From Kumtagia ephedrae (GTDB lineage: Bacteria > Pseudomonadota > Alphaproteobacteria > Rhizobiales > Rhizobiaceae): a DNA stretch of 64,000 bases. Under the pieces are notes generated by a model that made no database searches, had not been told where the DNA came from, and was given only the letters and a program-made list of their open reading frames with translations. A program made the translations under genes and the position numbers. Positions 17,568 to 27,770 of the stretch are shown here, in pieces; positions within the stretch are counted from its first letter, which is position 1, and every line of letters begins with the position of its first letter. The DNA is taken from positions 62,001-126,000 of the forward strand of contig NZ_PXYK01000003.1 of NCBI RefSeq assembly GCF_003012745.1, in the 5' to 3' direction.

Positions 17568-18866
17568 TCAATTCCCCAGCGCTTCCTGGATCGCCTTGTT
17601 GCCGCGCTGGGCGGCGTTGTCCAGCGCCTGCTGGGCGGTCTGATCGCCCGCCAGCATCTTCTCGTATTCCTCGTTCAGGATGTCGCGGACCTGCGGCAGG
17701 TTGGCCAGCCGCACGCCCTTGGAATTCTCGGTCGGGGCCTTGCCCATCATCTGCTTGATCGGGATCTCGCGCGCCGGATTCTTCTCGTAGAAGCCGTCCG
17801 CCTTGGTCTTCTCGTAGGCGGCAAGTGTCACCGGCAGATAGCCAGAGACCTGGTGCAGGCGGGCTTGGATGTCGGTCTGCGACAGGAAATTGAAGAAGGC
17901 GGCGACAGCCTTGTATTCCTCATCCGACTTGCCGCCGAAGACCCACAGCGAGGCGCCGCCGGGAATCATGTTCTGCGACTCCGTATCGTAGGGCAGCATG
18001 CCCGTGCCGAAATTCATGCCCGACTTCACGACGTCGCCGAGGCCGCCGGAGGATTCGGTGAACAGGCCGCATTCGCCGGCCAGGAAGACCTGCTTGGCCT
18101 CGGAGGTGCGGCCGCCATATTTGAACGTGCCGTCCTTGGCGAGGTCGGCCAGCGCCTGGAAATGCTTCACGAAGGGTTCGGCATTGATCTTCAGCTCGAC
18201 ATTTAGGTCGGCGATGCCGTTTTCGTTGGTGCCCCACTGATAATCGTTCCAGGCGGCGAAATTCTCGGTGTGGATCCAGGTGAGCCAGGTCGAGGTGAAG
18301 CCGCAGGGCGCGGCGCCGCTCGATTTGATCTTCCTGGCCGCCTCCCAGACCTCATTCCAGGTCTTCGGCGGGTTGTCGACGTCGAGGCCGGCCTTCTGGA
18401 AGATGTCCTTGTTGTAATAGAGGATCGGCGAGGAGGAATTGTAGGGGAAGGACAGCATGGTGCCGTCCGGCTTCGAATAGTAGGAGACAATGCCGGGCAG
18501 GTACTGGCTCTTGTCGAACGGCTTGTCTCCCATTGCCAGCACGTCGGCGACCGGCTTGATGGCGCCCTCGGCGGCCATCATCGTGCCGGTGCCGGCGTCG
18601 AACACCTGCATGATCGTCGGCGGCTGCTTGGCGCGGAAGGCGGCGATGCCGGCATTCAGCGTCTCCGGATAGGTGCCTTTGAATACCGGCACCACCTTGT
18701 AGTCGCTCTGGCTCTCGTTGAACTCCTTCGAAAGCTGCTCGACGACCTCATTGTTGGCGCCGGTCATGGCATGCCACCAGGAGATCTCGGTGACAGCGAA
18801 GGAGGAGGTGGTGGAAAGCAGGGTGAAGGCGACGCCGGTGACGGCCGCCACGCCGTTGATCTTCAT
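17568..18866 (-). CDS. ugpB: sn-glycerol-3-phosphate ABC importer, periplasmic binding protein
   Basis: The 432-aa product has a signal peptide ending near SSFAVT, then a type 1 carbohydrate-binding-protein fold. Stretches close to E. coli UgpB are seen: [70 protein letters not shown] and [20 protein letters not shown]. These make the assignment firm. It captures glycerol-3-phosphate, and glycerophosphodiesters in some species, for UgpAEC. The gene is first in the operon. I looked for a PHO box upstream and found only one half-site-like CTGTCAC, so phosphate control is not shown. Confidence 0.93.
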   Translation of the reverse strand: MKINGVAAVTGVAFTLLSTTSSFAVTEISWWHAMTGANNEVVEQLSKEFNESQSDYKVVPVFKGTYPETLNAGIAAFRAKQPPTIMQVFDAGTGTMMAAEGAIKPVADVLAMGDKPFDKSQYLPGIVSYYSKPDGTMLSFPYNSSSPILYYNKDIFQKAGLDVDNPPKTWNEVWEAARKIKSSGAAPCGFTSTWLTWIHTENFAAWNDYQWGTNENGIADLNVELKINAEPFVKHFQALADLAKDGTFKYGGRTSEAKQVFLAGECGLFTESSGGLGDVVKSGMNFGTGMLPYDTESQNMIPGGASLWVFGGKSDEEYKAVAAFFNFLSQTDIQARLHQVSGYLPVTLAAYEKTKADGFYEKNPAREIPIKQMMGKAPTENSKGVRLANLPQVRDILNEEYEKMLAGDQTAQQALDNAAQRGNKAIQEALGN

Positions 18867-19257
18867 GGTTTCACTCCCGTTTTGTCATTGGCGAAGGGGT
18901 TGCTTCGCATCGGGGAGTATCGGCCGAATGTGACAGGCGGACAACGGGTTTTCGTCAAAACGTGTCCGACCCCCTGGGCTATTTCAGTGAAGCTATAGCG
19001 ATGGCGGTTCGCTCGCGGCCGAGATCGTTTGGTCGCCGCGCCGGAAGCTTTCCAGCCATCCATCGCCGGAGCAGTTCCCCGATGGGGATGCGCTGCGCCT
19101 GCTCGGAAATCCGACGGCATGACACACGGGGCTATCGCCGGACTCCCTACAGCTTTGCCATTGGACAAACGCCAAGAGTTATGTTTGATTGAATATATCG
19201 ATGCCGCCGTGCCGTGTGAGGAGCGGACGCATTTGTCATGAATGGAGACTTGTCGCG
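18867..19257. other. Divergent promoter region ugpB / modA
   Basis: This 391-bp stretch has no convincing gene. It must hold the promoters for ugpB (leftward) and modABC (rightward). The only strong signal is a Mo-box-like dyad at 19175-19202. Confidence 0.6.
19175..19202 (+). promoter_or_regulatory. ModE-type Mo-box upstream of modABC
   Basis: Read on the minus strand, the site is ATCGATATATT, six bases, then AACATAACTCT. The published Mo-box consensus is ATCGnTATATA-N6-TATATAACGAT. The left half matches 10 of 11 positions, the right half 7 of 11, and the spacing is exact. It lies about 55 bases upstream of the modA start, the expected place for molybdate-dependent repression by ModE. No modE gene is in the window. 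Confidence 0.65.
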
Positions 19258-20055
19258 ATGAAATGCAACGGCTTGGGGCTGCGGCTGCTGCTGGCCGCCG
19301 GCGGAATGACGGCGCTGCTTGCCGCGCCCGCGGCAAACGCCGACGACGGCTTGACGATCTTCGCCGCCGCCAGCCTCAAGAATGGGCTCGACGCGGTGAA
19401 CACCGCCTGCGAGGCGGATGTCGGCGGCAAGGCGACGATCTCCTATGCCGCAAGCTCGGCGCTGGCCAAGCAGATCGAGCAGGGCGCGCCGGCAGACCTC
19501 TTCGTCTCCGCCGATCTCGACTGGATGGCTTATCTGTCGGAGAAGAATCTGACGAAGAAGGACACCGAGGTAAAGCTGCTCGGCAATAGCATCGTGCTGG
19601 TCGCGCCGGCCGATTCGCCTGCCGCCGCCGACATCGCGCCCGGTTTCGACATTGCCGGGCTGCTCGGCGACGGCAGGCTCGCCATGGCCAATGTCGATGC
19701 GGTTCCGGCCGGCAAATACGGCAAGGCGGCGCTCGAAAAGCTCGGCGTATGGGCCTCGGCCGAAGGCAAGGTGGCGCAGGCGGAGAACGTGCGCGCCGCG
19801 CTGGCGCTGGTCTCCACCGGCGAGGCGCCGCTCGGCATCGTCTACCAGACTGACGCCAAGGCCGATCCCAAGGTAAGAATCATCTACACCTTTCCCGCGG
19901 ACTCGCATCCTCCCATCGAGTATCCCGCGGCGGTGACGGCCGGCGCCGACAGCGCCGCCGCGCCGGCCTTTCTGAAGTGCATGCAGTCGGCCAAGGCCAA
20001 GGCACTTTTCGAGGAGCAGGGTTTCACGGTACTGGTGCCGCCGGTCTCCAACTGA
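19258..20055 (+). CDS. modA: Molybdate ABC transporter, periplasmic binding protein
   Basis: I chose the ATG at 19258 because it begins a clean signal peptide (LRLLLAAGGMTALLAAPAANA); a TTG at 19189 would add 23 unlikely residues and cover the operator. The mature protein shows the ModA pattern: LTIFAAASLKNGLDAV, SYAASSALAKQIEQGAPADL, FVSADLDWMAYL and the hinge region VDAVPAGKYGKAALEKLGVW. The conserved Ser, Ala, Val and Tyr oxyanion ligands are in place. It binds molybdate or tungstate in the periplasm. It is the first gene of modABC. Confidence 0.93.
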   Translation: MKCNGLGLRLLLAAGGMTALLAAPAANADDGLTIFAAASLKNGLDAVNTACEADVGGKATISYAASSALAKQIEQGAPADLFVSADLDWMAYLSEKNLTKKDTEVKLLGNSIVLVAPADSPAAADIAPGFDIAGLLGDGRLAMANVDAVPAGKYGKAALEKLGVWASAEGKVAQAENVRAALALVSTGEAPLGIVYQTDAKADPKVRIIYTFPADSHPPIEYPAAVTAGADSAAAPAFLKCMQSAKAKALFEEQGFTVLVPPVSN

Positions 20056-20073
20056 GCGGCATGATGTGAAGGC

Positions 20074-20775
20074 ATGGAGTGGCTGGACCTCAGCCCGGAC
20101 GAGTGGAACGCGGTCCGGCTCTCCATAAGGGTGTCTGTCTGGGCGACCGTCGTCGCCCTGCCGTTCGGCATCGCCATCGCCTTCCTGCTGGCGCGCCGGG
20201 ATTTCTGGGGCAAGTCGCTGCTCAACGGCATCGTGCATCTGCCGCTGATCCTGCCGCCGGTTGTCACCGGCTACCTGCTGCTCATAACCTTCGGCCGGCG
20301 CGGCCCGGTCGGCGCGTTCCTGGCCGACAATTTCGGCATCGTCTTCTCCTTCCGCTGGACGGGGGCGGCGCTGGCCTGCGGAGTGATGGCCTTCCCGCTG
20401 ATGGTGCGGGCGATCCGTCTTTCGATCGAGGCGGTCGACAAAAAACTCGAGGCGGCGGCCGGCACGCTCGGCGCCAACCCCGCCTGGGTGTTCTCCACCA
20501 TCACGCTGCCGCTGATCTTCCCGGGCATCATCGCCGGCATGATCCTGTCCTTCGCGAAAGCCATGGGCGAGTTCGGCGCCACGATCACCTTCGTCTCCAA
20601 CATTCCCGGCGAGACGCAGACCCTGCCGTCGGCCATCTACACCTTCACCCAGGTGCCGGGGGGCGATCTCGGCGCCCTGCGGCTCACTTTGGTGTCGATC
20701 GTCATCGCCATGATCGCCCTGGTGGCGTCCGAGCTCTTGGCGCGGCGGGTCAGCCGGCGGCTCGAAATCGAATGA
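20074..20775 (+). CDS. modB: Molybdate ABC transporter, permease
   Basis: This is a 233-aa permease with five to six membrane segments. The EAA-type loop KKLEAAAGTLGANPAWVFST and the conserved ILPPVVTGYLLL and FAKAMGEFGATITFVSNIPGETQTLP blocks are ModB hallmarks. It starts 18 bases after modA and its stop overlaps the modC start (ATGA), so translation is coupled. It forms the channel dimer in the inner membrane. Confidence 0.94.
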   Translation: MEWLDLSPDEWNAVRLSIRVSVWATVVALPFGIAIAFLLARRDFWGKSLLNGIVHLPLILPPVVTGYLLLITFGRRGPVGAFLADNFGIVFSFRWTGAALACGVMAFPLMVRAIRLSIEAVDKKLEAAAGTLGANPAWVFSTITLPLIFPGIIAGMILSFAKAMGEFGATITFVSNIPGETQTLPSAIYTFTQVPGGDLGALRLTLVSIVIAMIALVASELLARRVSRRLEIE

Positions 20776-21866
20776 CGCTGTCGGTCCGCATCCGCCACAA
20801 GCAAGGCGATTTCCTGCTTGACGCGGCGTTCGAGAGCAGCGGGCGGCTCACCGCGCTGTTCGGCCCGTCCGGCTCCGGCAAGACGTCGCTGATCAATATG
20901 ATCGGCGGCTTGGTGCGCCCGCGGGAGGGGCGCATCGTCGTAGACGGTCGGGTGCTGGTGGACGCCGACAAGCGCGTGTTCGTGCCCAAGCACCGGCGCC
21001 GCATCGGTTACGTCTTCCAGGATGCGCGGCTGTTCCCGCATATGACGGTCGCGCAGAATCTCGGCTATGGCCGCTTCTTCACGCCCGCCGCGGAGCGCTA
21101 CGCCGACTTTTCCGCCGTGGTCGACCTGCTCGGCATCGGCCATCTGCTCGCCCGCCGGCCGGCCTCGCTGTCGGGCGGCGAGAAGCAGCGCGTGGCGATC
21201 GGCCGGGCGCTGATCGCCAGCCCGAAACTCATCCTGATGGACGAGCCGCTCGCCTCGCTCGACGACGCACGCAAGGCCGAGATCATGCCCTATATCGAGC
21301 GGCTCCGCGACGAGACGAAGATCCCGATCGTCTATGTCAGCCACTCGGTCGGCGAGGTGGCGAGGCTGGCGACGGGCGTCGTGGTGCTTTCCGCCGGTAC
21401 GGTCGCGGCGAGCGGGCCGGCCGCCGATATCCTGTCGCGTTTCGATCTTCTGCCCGAGGACCAGCGTGGCGAGGCCGGCGCCATGGTCGACCTCACCGTC
21501 GCCGGCCAGGAGGAGGCGTTCGGGCTGACGGTGCTGCATGCCGCCGGCGGCGAATGGCGGCTGCCGCGGGTCGATGCGCCGGTCGGCGCAAAAATCCGCG
21601 CCCGCGTGCGGGCCCGCGATGTGATGCTATCGCTCGAGCGGCCGCAGGGCATCAGCGCGCTCAACGTGCTTGCAGGAACGATCACCGGCATCTCGGCCGA
21701 CGGCGGACCGGACGCGCTGATCTCGCTGGACTGCGGCGGCGACCGCCTGGCCGCGCGCGTGACGCGCCGTTCGGTGGAGACGCTCGGCCTGCAGCCGGGT
21801 CGCCCGGTTTTCGTCGTCGTCAAGGCCGTGACCTTCGACCGCGGAAACATGGGGACGGCCGGCTGA
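20772..21866 (+). CDS. modC: Molybdate ABC transporter, ATP-binding protein
   Basis: The product is 364 aa. The ATPase domain shows Walker A GPSGSGKT (residues 31-38), Q-loop VFQDARLFPHM, signature LSGGE (133-137) and Walker B LILMDEP (around 153-159). The C-terminal about 65 residues (ISALNVLAGTITGI through VFVVVKAVTFD) form a Mop/TOBE domain that binds oxyanions and is specific to ModC. The start overlaps the modB stop. The reading frame is open further upstream only because it is out of frame with modB. Confidence 0.94.
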   Translation: MTLSVRIRHKQGDFLLDAAFESSGRLTALFGPSGSGKTSLINMIGGLVRPREGRIVVDGRVLVDADKRVFVPKHRRRIGYVFQDARLFPHMTVAQNLGYGRFFTPAAERYADFSAVVDLLGIGHLLARRPASLSGGEKQRVAIGRALIASPKLILMDEPLASLDDARKAEIMPYIERLRDETKIPIVYVSHSVGEVARLATGVVVLSAGTVAASGPAADILSRFDLLPEDQRGEAGAMVDLTVAGQEEAFGLTVLHAAGGEWRLPRVDAPVGAKIRARVRARDVMLSLERPQGISALNVLAGTITGISADGGPDALISLDCGGDRLAARVTRRSVETLGLQPGRPVFVVVKAVTFDRGNMGTAG

Positions 21867-22024
21867 TAGCCGGTCGGTTCCCCCGCGCTCCGCCCGGCGT
21901 CGTCCGATCTCGCCCTCGACGAACTCATGCTTGGTCGGAATGGGATACTGGACGGAAGGCGATATGCTGTTATCTGGACCGGTGGGTGGCACTACTGCAC
22001 TGCGCCGCAGGCGAGGAGCCAGCT

Positions 22025-22375
22025 ATGAAAGTCAACCGCATCGTCGCCAACGTCGCCACCGATGACGTCGCCGCCGCCAAACACTTCTATGGCGACGTGC
22101 TCGACCTCGACGTGCTGATGGATCTCGGCTGGATCGCCACCTACGGCAACGCCGAGACGATGAGCGTGCAGGTCAGCATCATGTCGGAAGGCGGATCGGG
22201 AACGCCGGTGCCCGACATGTCGGTCGAGGTCGATGATCTCGACGAAGCGCTTCGGCGCGTGCACAAGGCCGGCATTGCCGTCGAATACGGCCCTGCGGAA
22301 GAGCCGTGGGGCGTGCGCCGCTTCTTCGTGCGCGACCCGTTCGGACGGCTGGTGAACATTTTGGCGCATCGCTGA
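22025..22375 (+). CDS. VOC-family (glyoxalase/bleomycin-resistance fold) protein
   Basis: The 116-aa product is a single VOC domain made of two beta-alpha-beta-beta-beta modules. It starts MKVNRIVANVATDDVAAAKH, with FYGDVLDL typical of the first module, and ends RRFFVRDPFGRLVNILAH, where the conserved Asp-Pro-x-Gly turn and a Glu-like ligand position occur. The chemistry cannot be assigned because VOC proteins range from glyoxalases to dioxygenases and antibiotic-binding proteins. It stands alone between modC and pcaF. Confidence 0.82.
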   Translation: MKVNRIVANVATDDVAAAKHFYGDVLDLDVLMDLGWIATYGNAETMSVQVSIMSEGGSGTPVPDMSVEVDDLDEALRRVHKAGIAVEYGPAEEPWGVRRFFVRDPFGRLVNILAHR

Positions 22376-22498
22376 GGACGAAATCGACGGCGTCGGCGTT
22401 GGACTCGAGGCTCCGCAAACGTCGGGTGGACAGCGGAGCGCTGTCCTGCCGACGTTTTCAATGTACTGGCCGTCGGCGACCCTGGTGGATGGCTTCCG

Positions 22499-23704
<1,206 letters not shown>

Positions 23705-23705
23705 G

Positions 23706-24497
23706 CTAGGCCGCCTTCCCCTTCTTCGCGGTCCCCGCATGCGCCGCCTTTGTGCGGGCCTGCAGGTCGCGCAGCGTCTTCAGTTCCAGTTCGGTCGGGG
23801 CAGGGGTTTCCTCCAGCCGCTCGGCGAACTTCACCGTCCAGCCACAGGTCTCCTGCACCGTCTCACGGGTGGCGCCGGGATGCAGCGAGACCACGGTGAA
23901 CTCCCTGGTCTCAGGATCCGGCTTCCAGATCGCGAGGTCGGTGATGAGCAGGGTCGGGCCGGCCGTGTCAATACCGAGGCGCTTGCGATGATCGCCGCCG
24001 TCGCCATGGCCGAAGGAGGTGAAGAAATCGATCTTCTCGACCATACCGCGCTTCGACTGCGCCATGGTGATGTAGACCTGTTGCGACGAGGTGGCTATCT
24101 CCGGAGCGCCGCCGCCACCGGGCAGCCGGGTCTTGGGATGCGCGTAGTCGCCGATGACGGTCGTGTTGATGTTGCCGAACTTGTCCAGTTGGGCGGCGCC
24201 GAGGAAGCCGATGGTGACGCGGCCGCCCTGCAACCAGTAGCGGAACATCTCCGGCACGGAGACCGTGGTGACGGCCGTCTCGCACAATTCCCCGTCGCCG
24301 ATCGACAGCGGCAGCACGTCGGGCGCGGTGCCGATCGTGCCGCTCTCGTAGATCAGCGTGATGTCCGGCGCGTGCGTCAGCCGCGCCACGTTGCAGGCGG
24401 CCGACGGCGCGCCGATGCCGACGAAGCAGACGTCGTCGCTCCTCAGCGCGCGCGAGGCGGCGATCGTCATCATCTCGTTGGGCGTGAAGTCGCTCAT
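23706..24497 (-). CDS. pcaJ: 3-oxoadipate CoA-transferase, subunit B
   Basis: The 263-aa beta subunit of a family I CoA-transferase has YESGTIGTAPDVLPLSIGDG, in which the conserved Glu of the ESG motif forms the glutamyl-CoA intermediate. GGGGAPEIATSSQQVYI and KIDFFTSFGHGDGG follow. It overlaps pcaI by 4 bases (ATGA) and precedes pcaF, giving an intact pcaIJF operon. A Lys/Ala-rich tail of about 15 residues is typical of rhizobial PcaJ. The complex moves CoA from succinyl-CoA to 3-oxoadipate. Confidence 0.92.
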   Translation of the reverse strand: MSDFTPNEMMTIAASRALRSDDVCFVGIGAPSAACNVARLTHAPDITLIYESGTIGTAPDVLPLSIGDGELCETAVTTVSVPEMFRYWLQGGRVTIGFLGAAQLDKFGNINTTVIGDYAHPKTRLPGGGGAPEIATSSQQVYITMAQSKRGMVEKIDFFTSFGHGDGGDHRKRLGIDTAGPTLLITDLAIWKPDPETREFTVVSLHPGATRETVQETCGWTVKFAERLEETPAPTELELKTLRDLQARTKAAHAGTAKKGKAA

Positions 24498-25351
24498 GCC
24501 GCTTTCCTCAGATGCGCGACGCGCCCGGCGAAATCGTCGGCGCTCTTTTCGATGACGTTTTCCTGCATCCACGCCCGAAATCTCTCGCGGTCCGAGGCAA
24601 TCTCGTCCCATTCCAGGTAGGCGGCATTGTCGCGGGCGTAGTAGCCGTGGGTGTAGGACGGATGCGAGCCGCCGGGCACTACGGCGATCGCATGTACCGT
24701 CCAGGACGGCAGGATGCAGGCATTGGGATGGATGCCGGCGAAATTGTCCACGACCTCCTCGACCGTCACCACCGCGCGCTTGGCCGCCAGCACGGCCTCC
24801 TTCTGGATGCCGATGATGCCTTCCACCAGCACGTTGCCCTTGTGGTCGGCTTTTTGCGCGTGGATGAAGGTTACGTCCGGCCTGAGCGCTGGAACGGCCG
24901 CCAGTTTTTCGCCGGTGAAGGGGCAGACGATCGACTTGATGTTCGGATTGACCCTAGCCAGTTCGGCGCCGCGATAGCCGCGAAAGACCGCGCAGGGCAG
25001 ACCGGCCGCGCCCGCCTCGTAGGCGTTGGCCATGGCGGCGTGAGAATGCTCCTCGATCTCCAGCGGCTGCGGAAAGCCGTTCTCGACCGCGTCGCGCAGG
25101 CGCCGCAGCAACCCGACGCCGGGATTGCCGGCATAGGAGAACACCGCCTTGTTGGCCATGCCCATGCCGATCATCTGGTCGTAGACAAGGTCCGGCGTCA
25201 TGCGCACCAGCGTCAGGTCCCTAAAACCCTGGCGGATCGCCTCATGCGCGGCCGCGGTCGGGATCAGGTGGGTGAAGCCTTCGAAGGCGGCAGTGTCGCC
25301 GTCGTTCAAGTTATCGGACACCGCCCGGCTGAGCGGCAGGAACGTCGCCAT
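24494..25351 (-). CDS. pcaI: 3-oxoadipate CoA-transferase, subunit A
   Basis: The product is 285 aa. It has DGDTAAFEGFTHLIPTAAAH at the start of the alpha-subunit CoA-transferase fold and NKAVFSYAGNPGVGLLRRLR later. The HAQKADHKGNVLVEGIIG segment is the standard subunit A motif. It begins the minus-strand pca operon and is separated from the divergent IclR regulator by a palindrome. Confidence 0.92.
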   Translation of the reverse strand: MATFLPLSRAVSDNLNDGDTAAFEGFTHLIPTAAAHEAIRQGFRDLTLVRMTPDLVYDQMIGMGMANKAVFSYAGNPGVGLLRRLRDAVENGFPQPLEIEEHSHAAMANAYEAGAAGLPCAVFRGYRGAELARVNPNIKSIVCPFTGEKLAAVPALRPDVTFIHAQKADHKGNVLVEGIIGIQKEAVLAAKRAVVTVEEVVDNFAGIHPNACILPSWTVHAIAVVPGGSHPSYTHGYYARDNAAYLEWDEIASDRERFRAWMQENVIEKSADDFAGRVAHLRKAA

Positions 25352-25369
25352 GGCACCACCTCAATCCAG

Positions 25370-25390
25370 AAAGTTCGAATTGCGAACTTT
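25370..25390. promoter_or_regulatory. Palindrome between pcaI and pcaR, likely PcaR operator
   Basis: AAAGTTCG and CGAACTTT form a perfect 8-bp inverted repeat around a 5-base centre. It lies 18 bases upstream of pcaI and about 77 bases upstream of the regulator start. IclR-family regulators bind short palindromes of this kind, and the GTTCG element is shared with the PcaR site known in Pseudomonas putida. Control of both divergent units from this site is inferred. Confidence 0.6.
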
Positions 25391-25467
25391 TGTTTTATAT
25401 GCGATATTATCCGGCCGATGCCGCCGAAGTCAATGAGGCGGTCTGCCGCTTGGAGAACACCGCGTCC

Positions 25468-26241
25468 ATGCCTGACACCATGCCGTCGCGCGACCTCGTC
25501 GGCTCGCTGGAGAAAGGGTTGGGCGTGCTGGAGATTCTTGCCGGTAACCCGGCCGGGCTGACGCTGACCGAGACAGCGGAGCGGGCCGGGCTGACGCGGG
25601 CCGGCGCCCGGCGCCTGCTGCTCACGCTGGCCTCCGCCGGCTATGCCAGTCAGACCGGCCGGCAGTTCGTGCTGTCGCCGCGTCTTCTCTCGTTGGCGCG
25701 GACCTGGCTCGAAGGCACATCGCTCTGGTCCTTCGCCGAGCCGTTCATGCGCGAAGTCGCGGCCGGGATGAACGAATCCTGCTCGGCCGCGGTGCTGTCG
25801 GGGCATGACGTCGTTTATGTTGCCCGCATTCCCGGCGCCCGCATCATGCGCGTCGCCCTGCAGGTCGGCACGCGGCTGCCGGCCTATTGCACATCGATGG
25901 GCAGGGTGCTGCTCACCGGAATGACGCCGGAGCAACTGACCGAATTTCTGGCCGGGGCTCGGATCGAGGCGAACACGTCGAAGACGATCACCGACCGGGG
26001 CGAGATCGCCGAAAGGGTGCGGCAGGCCGCGGAGCAAGGGTTTGCGATCGTCGATGAGGAACTGGAACTCGGCTTGCGCTCGATCGCCGTGCCGGTACGC
26101 GACCGCCAGGGAAGGATCGCTGCGGCGATCAACGTATCCACCCAGTCGGCGCGTTTTTCGGTGGCGGAGATGAGGCGCACCGTGCTGCCGCCGCTCAAGC
26201 GCGCGGCGGCGCGGATCGAGGATTATTTCGCGGTTCAGTGA
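25468..26241 (+). CDS. pcaR: IclR-family regulator of the beta-ketoadipate pathway
   Basis: The product is 257 aa. The winged helix-turn-helix lies at about residues 8-70 (LVGSLEKGLGVLEILAGNPA, LTETAERAGLTRAGARRLLL), followed by the IclR effector domain with LPAYCTSMGRVLLTGM and ELELGLRSIAVPVRD. These match the PcaR/PcaU/PobR branch. The upstream frame is open to 25390, but the ATG at 25468 fits the family N-terminus and keeps the operator free. It is divergent from pcaIJF and is expected to activate it with beta-ketoadipate. Confidence 0.87.
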   Translation: MPDTMPSRDLVGSLEKGLGVLEILAGNPAGLTLTETAERAGLTRAGARRLLLTLASAGYASQTGRQFVLSPRLLSLARTWLEGTSLWSFAEPFMREVAAGMNESCSAAVLSGHDVVYVARIPGARIMRVALQVGTRLPAYCTSMGRVLLTGMTPEQLTEFLAGARIEANTSKTITDRGEIAERVRQAAEQGFAIVDEELELGLRSIAVPVRDRQGRIAAAINVSTQSARFSVAEMRRTVLPPLKRAAARIEDYFAVQ

Positions 26242-26257
26242 AGACCGCACCTTCAGT

Positions 26258-26977
26258 CTAACGTCCCGCCTTGTCCTCGACATAGCCGCGCGCGATCTCG
26301 TGCAGGCGCGCCCTGCCGAAGCTGGCGCCATGTCCGCCATGGACGACGCTCACGTCGAGCTCGGCCAGTCGCCGCATGGTGCGGACATAGTCCGGAATAT
26401 CCGCTCCGGTTATGTCGTCGATCAACTGGTCGTCGTAGATCGCGTCTCCGGAAAAGAATTCGCCGTTCCGCTCGTCGAGCAGGCCGATCGACCCCGGCGA
26501 ATGTCCGGGCAGATGCAGCACGCGAAAGACGCGGCCGCCGGTATCGATACTGCCGCCTTCGCCGAGCAGCTCGATCAGCGGTGCCGGCATGAGCCTGTAG
26601 TCCTCGAGCCGATAGCCGGGTTCCGGCAGCCGCTCCAGAATGTCCTCATGATTGACGAACCACGATGCGAAGGTGCCTTCGTCGTTCATCGTGGAAAAGA
26701 CCTCGGCCTCGGCTTCATGGCCGGCGCGGCGCGCATATTCGTGGAAACTGCCGACATGGTCGACATGCGCGTGGGTAGCTACCGCGAGCACCGGCCTGCC
26801 GGAGCCCGGCAGGGCGGCCGACAAGCTGGCGACGCCGTTGCCGAAATCAAGCTGGATGTCGAAGTCGCGACCCTCGATCCGGTAGAGATTGGCGCGGAAG
26901 AAGGGGTGGACGAAGGGTTCCGTGATCAGCGTGACGCCGGGCGACACCGGACGGATATCGAACCAGGTCTCCGGCAT
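26258..26977 (-). CDS. Metallo-beta-lactamase-fold hydrolase
   Basis: The product is 239 aa. The metal site is complete: THAHVDHVG (HxHxDH, around residue 70), HLPGHSPGSIG (third His), SGDAIYDDQ (bridging Asp) and the VVHGGHG final His. The fold is that of glyoxalase II-like or lactonase-like hydrolases. Nothing in the sequence fixes the substrate. The gene lies convergent to pcaR with 16 bases between the stops, so a link with aromatic catabolism is possible but unproven. Confidence 0.85.
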   Translation of the reverse strand: MPETWFDIRPVSPGVTLITEPFVHPFFRANLYRIEGRDFDIQLDFGNGVASLSAALPGSGRPVLAVATHAHVDHVGSFHEYARRAGHEAEAEVFSTMNDEGTFASWFVNHEDILERLPEPGYRLEDYRLMPAPLIELLGEGGSIDTGGRVFRVLHLPGHSPGSIGLLDERNGEFFSGDAIYDDQLIDDITGADIPDYVRTMRRLAELDVSVVHGGHGASFGRARLHEIARGYVEDKAGR

Positions 26978-27133
26978 GGCGGCTCTCCCTGCAGGTCGGT
27001 AGACTGCGTCAGCTTAACGGGGAAGAGGCGGGGGCGCCACGTCGTGCTCCCGCTCCCCTGTCCGACTGGCGCCCTCGTGGTTCAAGAGCCAGACGCAGGC
27101 CGGCGCAGGCGCTGCTCCCGAAACCAGAGCCGC

Positions 27134-27685
27134 CTAATGCTGCGAGTGGTCGGCCTCGCCGCTCTTCGCCTCGACGGCGAATTCGACGTCCATCGTGCCG
27201 GCCTTCTCGAAGGTCAGGGTTCCCGGGAACTTCACGCCGGCCTTGGGCTCCTGCTTCAGGTCCATGAACATGATGTGGAAGGAGCCGGGCTTCAGCGCGA
27301 CCTCGCCATGAGCGGGGATGTCGATGCCGTCCGGGACGGGGCGCATGGTCATCACGCCGTCGGCGTTGACGCTCATCTCGTGGATTTCCGTCTTGCCGGC
27401 GATTGCCGAACTCACGGAGAGGAGGCGGTCGGCCTCCGCTCCGTGGTTGTTGAGCACCAGGTAGCCGGCAGCGACCTTGGCGCCGGCCGGTACCTCGCGC
27501 GACCAGGGGTGGTCGATCTCGATCTCCCCGAGCTTAAACTCGTGCGCCCAGAGCGGACGCGAGAGGGCGAAGAGCAGCATGAGCGTGAAAGCCGCGAGGC
27601 CGATCCGCTCCTCGATGCTGCGGAAGCGGGCGAGAGCGACGCTGCGCGTCGGCGTGTTTGGGAAGGGTTTCATCGGGGTGTCCAT
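27134..27685 (-). CDS. PCuAC-family periplasmic copper chaperone
   Basis: The product is 183 aa with an N-terminal membrane or signal segment ([20 protein letters not shown]) and a PCuAC cupredoxin-like domain. The copper ligands follow the family pattern: HEM, then VMTM, then FHIMFM. It carries copper to the Cu(A) site of oxidases or buffers it in the periplasm. A start at 27673 (MKPF) is also possible. The DUF2946 gene lies 85 bases upstream on the same strand, a pairing seen in other Rhizobiales. The presence of a Cu(A)-type oxidase in this window fits the role. Confidence 0.85.
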   Translation of the reverse strand: MDTPMKPFPNTPTRSVALARFRSIEERIGLAAFTLMLLFALSRPLWAHEFKLGEIEIDHPWSREVPAGAKVAAGYLVLNNHGAEADRLLSVSSAIAGKTEIHEMSVNADGVMTMRPVPDGIDIPAHGEVALKPGSFHIMFMDLKQEPKAGVKFPGTLTFEKAGTMDVEFAVEAKSGEADHSQH

Positions 27686-27770
27686 GGATTGGGCTGCGGC
27701 TCGAATGGCCGCGCGAACGGAAATGAGCGGGATCGACTGCCCGGTGGCGCAGACGCCACCCGGCGGTCCG

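Noticed and set aside
14747-17758. A very long plus-strand open frame (about 1000 codons) across the ugp genes
   Set aside because: It runs antisense through ugpC, ugpE and ugpA, and its translation is rich in Arg, His, Asp and Gln without any domain. Open antisense frames are common in GC-rich DNA.
18867-18990. PHO box upstream of ugpB
   Set aside because: Only one CTGTCAC-like half-site was found, with no second half at the 11-base step, so phosphate control is not supported.
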